Shown here piece after piece: positions 59,901 to 64,000 of a stretch of 64,000 nt of DNA; position 1 is the first letter of the stretch, and every line of letters starts with the position of its first letter. A model generated the notes under the pieces. That model worked only from the letters and a program-made list of their open reading frames with translations. It was not told where the DNA came from and ran no database searches. The stretch spans positions 372,001 to 436,000 of the forward strand of contig NC_054689.1 in NCBI RefSeq assembly GCF_011074885.1. The letters run 5' to 3'. The translations under genes and the position numbers were made by a program. Source of the stretch: Brettanomyces bruxellensis. Taxonomy: Eukaryota; Ascomycota; Pichiomycetes; Pichiales; Pichiaceae.

Positions 59901-60702
59901 ATCGCAGAACGCGGCTGTAAATGCGAGTAATTCGCCGCATTCGGATGCAGATCCCGATCGAATTAATGCCCAAAACGAGAAGGCTCTGGCACAGATGACC
60001 TTGGGAGGAACTCGGACTCCCAGAAGCCCCGATATTTCACGAAACATGAATCGGTTCATTTCGGCTGAGCAACCCGGGGGTGGCAATTCTTCACCAGATA
60101 AACACAGCTCATCCCGGTATCCATCCACGATTCCCCAGCAGGCGGCATCTCAGTACCAGCAGGGCCAATACGATTCGATTCACAATCCACAAACCACCCG
60201 CTCTGGTGTTTCGAGAAATCCTGCCACGTCTGAAAGTTCTCGCCAGCCTAATTCTGCCAAGCAGAGGTATAATGCGTATGAAAGGGGCCAAGAGATGCAG
60301 CAGCCTCACTCTCAGAATTATCAACAACCTCACTCTCAGAAGTATCAACAACCTCTTCCCCAAAATTATCAATCTCAGAATCCTCAACAACCTCATTCTC
60401 AGAATTATCAATCTCCGCATGCTCAACAACCTCATCTCCAAAACTTTCAGCTGTACCAACAGTACCCCCAGCAATACCAGCAATACCAGCATTACCAGCA
60501 TCAGCAGATGCCTGCCCAGCCTGAGTATTCACAGGCAAGATACCAGCAGCAGACCTATCAGCAATCTGCCCAGCACCATTATCCGGCAAGGCAACCAGTG
60601 CGGGGCCAGCCATACAGCTCTCCGGATTACAAATCGCAGTCTGGGTCGCCCCAGCAAACTCACAGAGACAACCAAACAAACCCGTACATACGCGAGAACT
60701 AG
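56998..60702 (+). CDS. CAF120: PH-domain CCR4-NOT-associated protein Caf120/Skg3
   Basis: 1234 residues. The N-terminal ~380 residues match Caf120/Skg3 block by block: L-S-P-E-L-A-P-I-V-T-L-L, the PH domain (about 60-190) with W-Q-E-V-Y-G-I-L-I-G and I-N-F-T-D-A-T-L, then W-V-S-V-R-F-G-A-G-M-P-W-K-R-C, S-I-Y-A-V-Y-P, and L-P-V-L-P-N-V-H-Y-L-E-V-Q-D-L. The remainder is disordered: Asn/Gln/Tyr repeats (about 500-570), R-D-E-R-x-P repeats (about 625-690), a His tract (about 695-704) and a Gln/Tyr/His-rich C-terminus. Caf120 associates with CCR4-NOT; Skg3 with bud-neck/cell-wall factors. The first 30 codons overlap a tRNA-like antisense sequence (see findings). Confidence 0.92.
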   Translation: MQRLRAFSSRSGRHSNPDSAKDYDAVTPSPKSPTPLTKEAQGELSPELAPIVTLLSAQMNRKYFEGFFMLLRDLTAEGKPAERRWQEVYGILIGNELSYWNADELKSGDVDAENKPSYINFTDATLKAEATLPSGQGELNNVIIASTTLKNRYLLQYSSSEQFYRWRSAFRLAEFEYRALQEAYTAALLSARGSLLSDIRVILAETKFDREDWVSVRFGAGMPWKRCFCVIKQSKKKKHKKKNSGMFGDGSLGEVMFFETEKRSKKALPIATIKEADSIYAVYPRNYMVIDHSTMVKLDGQIVFDEKEGPRQCSIFLMPEQHSAVPGYDTMIRFMIPLLDAFRLYGRPKRLNADKTDPDSLLFALPVLPNVHYLEVQDLMQLCSSSTSLSWTPPQWDEAVKRILRVKMGQGYTGCGSVDGVDGAIRFLDASKDMARGKIRTISSSVAASRPKVLGSKFSVASSSQSSLATDSILSEKIANDDGQKSGSMSTQMNGQMNLTNQVGRNQMSNQSYPNNPNNQSYPNNQSYPNNQSYHSNQKNSNNPNNQSYNSNPNNPINPNNPNNQNNQTRYQTKDLRPPETTVTNKSPHQLPSLPDFELYPGGDEDDHEVISAQGKPIGMEEEEDHGYGRDERRPKKEEKGYGYGRDERKPRPEDKDYGYIRDERKPRKEQKDYGYFNDEREPEREATPYHHHHHHHHHQHREKHDSPEHERLQMDASPGSDKKRDSGGKIVSIYKRYAQFPPLREKSMNDIQSALADGPEEEDELYPGMGGSSDAPAPPVHGSGFHDEAKSGRLSPQKSDLSFSESSGLSSPEKDEPDFQLPILKKPVNTGRVLSPFSEFHETFHNSMGRNLNYADGGGVEDSVSGRRHAHEPAVIPAEMPAGGLTPSESKRDRRIADQRRREREKEVRIEMQKRKKKDQSGEKKLLERRVDKNQAATPQLQIHDRDTELSQRRSQRLSSLRRPPPGSQNAAVNASNSPHSDADPDRINAQNEKALAQMTLGGTRTPRSPDISRNMNRFISAEQPGGGNSSPDKHSSSRYPSTIPQQAASQYQQGQYDSIHNPQTTRSGVSRNPATSESSRQPNSAKQRYNAYERGQEMQQPHSQNYQQPHSQKYQQPLPQNYQSQNPQQPHSQNYQSPHAQQPHLQNFQLYQQYPQQYQQYQHYQHQQMPAQPEYSQARYQQQTYQQSAQHHYPARQPVRGQPYSSPDYKSQSGSPQQTHRDNQTNPYIREN
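58525..58708 (+). repeat. Coding repeat AATCAGAGCTATCCGAACAA
   Basis: Tandem and dispersed in-frame 18-27 bp units encode N-N-Q-S-Y-P and N-N-P-N-N in the disordered part of CAF120. Repeat copy number is expected to vary between strains. Confidence 0.85.
58868..59045 (+). repeat. R-D-E-R coding repeats of CAF120
   Basis: Three to four copies of a ~54-bp in-frame unit encoding Y-G-Y-G-R-D-E-R-K-P plus a Lys/Glu-rich segment. They are followed by a CAC/CAT run encoding ten consecutive His (about 59080-59109). Confidence 0.85.
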
Positions 60703-60859
60703 CTGGTGGTACATGCTGGGCATGCTACATACACTCTTTACCGATTTTGAACTTTTTTGTATCTCCTTTTATTCCTTCAGTCTAATTTGTACAGTATGCG
60801 ATAGAGAACTACAAGCCAAGAAACGTAATCATTCCGTAATCAAACAATGCCCCCACTAC

Positions 60860-63319
60860 TTACTTCTCCATGTCGTTGACGATCTCGAGAACCTTCTTCA
60901 CCTGGTTGATTTCCGGATTCGGATCGTTCTCCACACTCGACAGAAGACTGCTAAGAAGCTTCTCGTCAATATCCTCCGGCTTCGAACCAATGCAAAGGCT
61001 GATCACCCTCTTAAACTGCTGTTCCAGGTCACGTGACGACGATCTTCTCGCCTTCATCTTCTTCAAGAGCTCCTCGTTGTTTTTCTTGTAGGCCTTAATC
61101 CGTGCCTCAAGAACAATCTTCGGCGGCAGATCCATCTCCTCGTTTGAAGTTTTCTGCTTTTCCTTTATGGCTGCCTTCACCTGCTCCATTATATCTTCCG
61201 CCTTGATCTCTCCCAGCAGCTCTTCTGACAACTCTTGCTCCTTTTCTGCATTCCCGTCGCCTACCAGCTGCATCTTCTTTCTTTTCTCGGCCAGCCTCTG
61301 GTAGGCAAGCTTCTCAACCTCATTAAACACCGGCCATACCGTGAATGGCTCGTCGGCATCGAAGTTTCCAGAAAATGTAGATGTGTCAATGGGGAGCTGC
61401 TGGGCCTCCTCACGAAACTTCTGGTCTTCTTCCTGTATGGCCTTGTTCAAGTTGCCGATCTTATTTTGGTAGTCGGTAATCGCGAGAACCATCTTCTGCA
61501 ACTTCTCGTACTGTTTTCTCTTCTCGGATAGCAGCAGCGTCTTTTTCCGGATGGAGGGATGCAGATTGCCGATCTGCTTACTCTTCCTTAGCATTTCATC
61601 CCTGAAGTCCTTGCCTAATTGCTCCATGAACTGGGTGATGGAGTCAAGAATCTGCAAACTGCTACTTGTGGCAGTAGAGGCATCATTGGCTGCAGATTTA
61701 TCCGCTTCACTTGCAGCAAGCAGCACTTCCGACTGATTCAAAGAACCAGCCTTGTTTCCGGCGGAATTCGTACCATCACCACCATTCTCACTGCCTGATT
61801 TCCCACCAATTCCAGCCTTGAAATCACCCTCAAGACCAATTCCGCAGTCAACAGGACGCACGCCGGCTTTATTCGGCTTTGTGGGATCCGCACCAACTTC
61901 TAGAAGCTGCTGTATTATGTGCTTGTTGCCAACCATGGCAGCAATGTTCAAACACGTGTCCCCATTCCTGTCGGGGAGATTCACTACATGCTTAATAAAC
62001 TCCGAAAGGCCAATTGCCTGGCCTTCAGGAAGTGTGGGTCCTCTTTTCACAATCCACTCCAAAAGAGTCTCAAGATAGTACTTGCACGCATCGCTGCAAC
62101 CTTTCCGACCGCATGTATATGCGATGTGATGAAGAATAGTACGGCCTTTGTTATCCACAACACCAATTACCGGATATAGCAAGTCGAGGAGCTTGTCAAA
62201 GCTGTTTTCCTCGTAGCAGTTAGTCGCATGGATTGCTCTAACCAACGCAGTTTGTCCCTCCAGGTCTCCTCGAAACCGATTCGCACCTCTGCTCACAAGA
62301 TCTTCCGCTAACGATATCTTTCCTAAAGTGGCTGCCAAGTGCAACGCTGTTTGTCCATTATCGTCTATCGGAGTGTCGATTATGACAGCACGAAGTTGAT
62401 CCTCGTCTCCCTCTAGAAGCTGCATCAGTGTCACGTTCTTCTGGTTGGGGAGAAAAAGTGATGACAACACCACTTTAGACTTTTCATCCACATCCGACTC
62501 TGGGATCGCCTTAAGAGAGTGCTGAATGTGTAATGTCTTGCCCGAAGCTTCATCTTCATACTTTACACCACTCTGCCGACCGCTGTTCATCATCCTGATA
62601 TCATGGTTGTATATTTTAATGGGTTCAACTTTGACTTCTGCAAGCTTTGGCTTCTTGGGACTCGAAATTTCCGAATCCGGGATCGTTGCGTCTGCATCCA
62701 TCTCAGAATACGTTCTTGTAGAACTCCCCTTTGTGTTTAATTCGCTGGCCTTAGAGCTGGCGGCCTTAAACACGTCAGATAATGCACCATATAAGTTGTG
62801 TGATCTACAAAGTGAAATTGCTCTTTGTAGTGGTATCCATGTGCCGTTTTCGTTCGATTCATGCATTCCCTTCGAAGCCGCCAATAATATTGACTCCGCT
62901 TTATCTGGTAACACAGATCTGAGTGCCTCTGCAAGCTGTGTGATGTTAAGAGACGTGTCACTTTGCCTTATGCTAACTGCACCATTATTGAGCGTAAACT
63001 CCCAAACATGGATCCCGAAACGTTCACATGCCGTCAATTCCGACGTCCTGATACCTTTCTGAGGGGCGTCTTTGGAATCTGCATGCATTTGAACGCGTTT
63101 GGAGCCATCTGTCGCGGTATTTTCTCCATTTGGAGTAATCCGTGAAGAATCTGCTTTTTGTGCCATAATTATGTTGGAAGTCTGACCGTTAGAATGAGGA
63201 ATGGAATCTCTATCCAAGGTTTTGTGAAAAGCCACCTGCTGTTGATCTGCTAGTGAGTCAATGTGATCGTTCACCTCGCTTGTCACAGTGTTATCTGCGC
63301 TTATTGTCTGATCGGACAT
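60860..63319 (-). CDS. SWI6: Transcription cofactor Swi6 (SBF/MBF subunit)
   Basis: 819 residues. The N-terminal ~200 residues include a degenerate APSES/KilA-N-like fold (about 98-195: F-G-I-H-V-W-E-F-T-L...W-I-P-L-Q-R-A-I-S-L-C). Central ankyrin repeats cover about 315-510 (G-Q-T-A-L-H-L-A-A-T-L-G-K, G-R-T-I-L-H-H-I-A-Y, G-D-T-C-L-N-I-A-A-M-V-G-N). A coiled-coil C-terminal part (about 585-660) and the heterodimerisation tail follow. The non-DNA-binding N-terminus favours Swi6 over Swi4/Mbp1. Swi6 joins Swi4 (SBF) or Mbp1 (MBF) to drive G1/S genes, including CLN cyclins; one such gene is in this window. It is convergent with CAF120 (157 bp gap). Confidence 0.93.
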   Translation of the reverse strand: MSDQTISADNTVTSEVNDHIDSLADQQQVAFHKTLDRDSIPHSNGQTSNIIMAQKADSSRITPNGENTATDGSKRVQMHADSKDAPQKGIRTSELTACERFGIHVWEFTLNNGAVSIRQSDTSLNITQLAEALRSVLPDKAESILLAASKGMHESNENGTWIPLQRAISLCRSHNLYGALSDVFKAASSKASELNTKGSSTRTYSEMDADATIPDSEISSPKKPKLAEVKVEPIKIYNHDIRMMNSGRQSGVKYEDEASGKTLHIQHSLKAIPESDVDEKSKVVLSSLFLPNQKNVTLMQLLEGDEDQLRAVIIDTPIDDNGQTALHLAATLGKISLAEDLVSRGANRFRGDLEGQTALVRAIHATNCYEENSFDKLLDLLYPVIGVVDNKGRTILHHIAYTCGRKGCSDACKYYLETLLEWIVKRGPTLPEGQAIGLSEFIKHVVNLPDRNGDTCLNIAAMVGNKHIIQQLLEVGADPTKPNKAGVRPVDCGIGLEGDFKAGIGGKSGSENGGDGTNSAGNKAGSLNQSEVLLAASEADKSAANDASTATSSSLQILDSITQFMEQLGKDFRDEMLRKSKQIGNLHPSIRKKTLLLSEKRKQYEKLQKMVLAITDYQNKIGNLNKAIQEEDQKFREEAQQLPIDTSTFSGNFDADEPFTVWPVFNEVEKLAYQRLAEKRKKMQLVGDGNAEKEQELSEELLGEIKAEDIMEQVKAAIKEKQKTSNEEMDLPPKIVLEARIKAYKKNNEELLKKMKARRSSSRDLEQQFKRVISLCIGSKPEDIDEKLLSSLLSSVENDPNPEINQVKKVLEIVNDMEK

Positions 63320-64000
63320 GTATTTGAAACGTAAACACGTGAAAAATATGAAATTTTGGAATTGCTTAAGACTTCAAGGACAACTTTTCCTGGAAATAAA
63401 TCGTGAAAACCAAAATTTGCAAGCGGCACCTCTAAAATTGAATCTTCTTGCCCAATTTCCCGCGTTTATCCTATTAGTTTGCCACTATGGACTCTAACAA
63501 AGCCTGAGACACGTCTGCAAGACATCCACGAAAGTGTAGACTTTTTATTTTTTGCTGCTAATTATTTTTCTTCGCATGGTTCTATGCACTTTTTTAGCAT
63601 TTTAATTTTTTATTTTTAATTTTTTGCATTATACGTTCTAATATTTTGTGGCTTCTTAATTGTCTAATTAGGAAACAGTCCTGGCGCTAAATAGATGGAC
63701 TGAAGTTGGTATGGTGTGATTCCAGGAGAAATAGAACTTGCTCATGCATATTATAGCTTCTTGAGTATCATAAATTTATAATTAAGTAATCGGTTTAAAG
63801 TTGCCGAAAACGATTGCTTGAGTTAACTCGAAAAGGCTGGGAACTATGGAAAGAAAGAAACTAACTAGTCTATTTATACAGGAAGCATTTGAAGGAAATT
63901 CTACGTAGAAAATAAAACATGTAATAGAAAGAAGCTTGTGTAGTAAGGATAAATACTTAGAAAAGAAATTAATCTCTTTTTATGTCACTTCTTGCTATTT
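63320..64000. other. SWI6 upstream region, right edge
   Basis: 0.68 kb AT-rich promoter sequence with T-tracts at 63540-63630. Apart from the E2F/MCB-like element, nothing else is recognised. No further gene begins before the window edge. Confidence 0.6.
63456..63467. promoter_or_regulatory. E2F/MCB-like TTTCCCGCGTTT element in SWI6 promoter
   Basis: TTTCCCGCGTTT at 63456-63467 contains an ACGCG core on the SWI6 strand and a TTTCCCGC segment like the metazoan E2F site. It is about 140 bp upstream of the SWI6 ATG. It could be an MBF site, suggesting autoregulation; this is inference from one motif. Confidence 0.4.

Overview
The window is nuclear DNA of a budding yeast (Saccharomycotina). It holds about 25 protein genes, nearly all recognisable as yeast housekeeping or regulatory genes: kinetochore, tRNA editing, SKI complex, spliceosomal SmB, SPS amino-acid sensor, cytochrome bc1, HAP complex and G1/S control. 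Three genes carry short introns with GTAAGT donors and TACTAAC branch points. CTG sits at conserved leucine positions (FBP26 WLSRHG motif, CAF120 SPELAPI motif), so the code looks standard and the CUG-Ser clade is unlikely. A Pichiaceae-type yeast (Brettanomyces/Ogataea-like) fits, but that is inference. No rRNA, convincing tRNA, CRISPR array, transposon or virus-derived gene was found.

Layout. 0.5-8.4 kb: FIT-family lipid protein, MCM21, TAD2, SNX4, SRO9. 8.4-24.8 kb: an accessory-looking stretch of three families often expanded in yeasts (ADH6-like dehydrogenase, MNN4-like mannosylphosphorylation protein, SNQ2-like ABC pump). These genes have strongly GC-biased codons and are separated by 0.9-3.2 kb AT-rich gaps with degenerate tandem repeats. 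The pump is interrupted by a single-base frameshift in the second Walker A motif. 24.8-35 kb: SMB1 (intron), SKI2, FBP26, a small unknown gene, ATP10. 35-46.8 kb: SSY5, QCR10 (intron), GUD1, SSU72, SLP1, a G1 cyclin. 46.8-49.6 kb: a gene-free 2.8 kb gap. 49.6-63.3 kb: HAP3 (intron supplying the conserved N-terminus), a small subtilase, a RING-H2 ubiquitin ligase, a SKG6-like membrane protein, CAF120/SKG3 and SWI6.

Themes. Cell-cycle entry: a G1 cyclin and SWI6, both with MCB-like ACGCG cores upstream. Respiration: HAP3 (CCAAT factor) and a likely target, QCR10, with two CCAAT boxes. Nitrogen: SSY5 and GUD1, the latter with GATAAG sites. Many intergenic spacers carry their own minisatellite-like repeat, each with a different unit.

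Limits: all assignments come from reading motifs and remembered family features. No alignment, structure prediction or search was run. Start codons were set to ATG after checking the bases.
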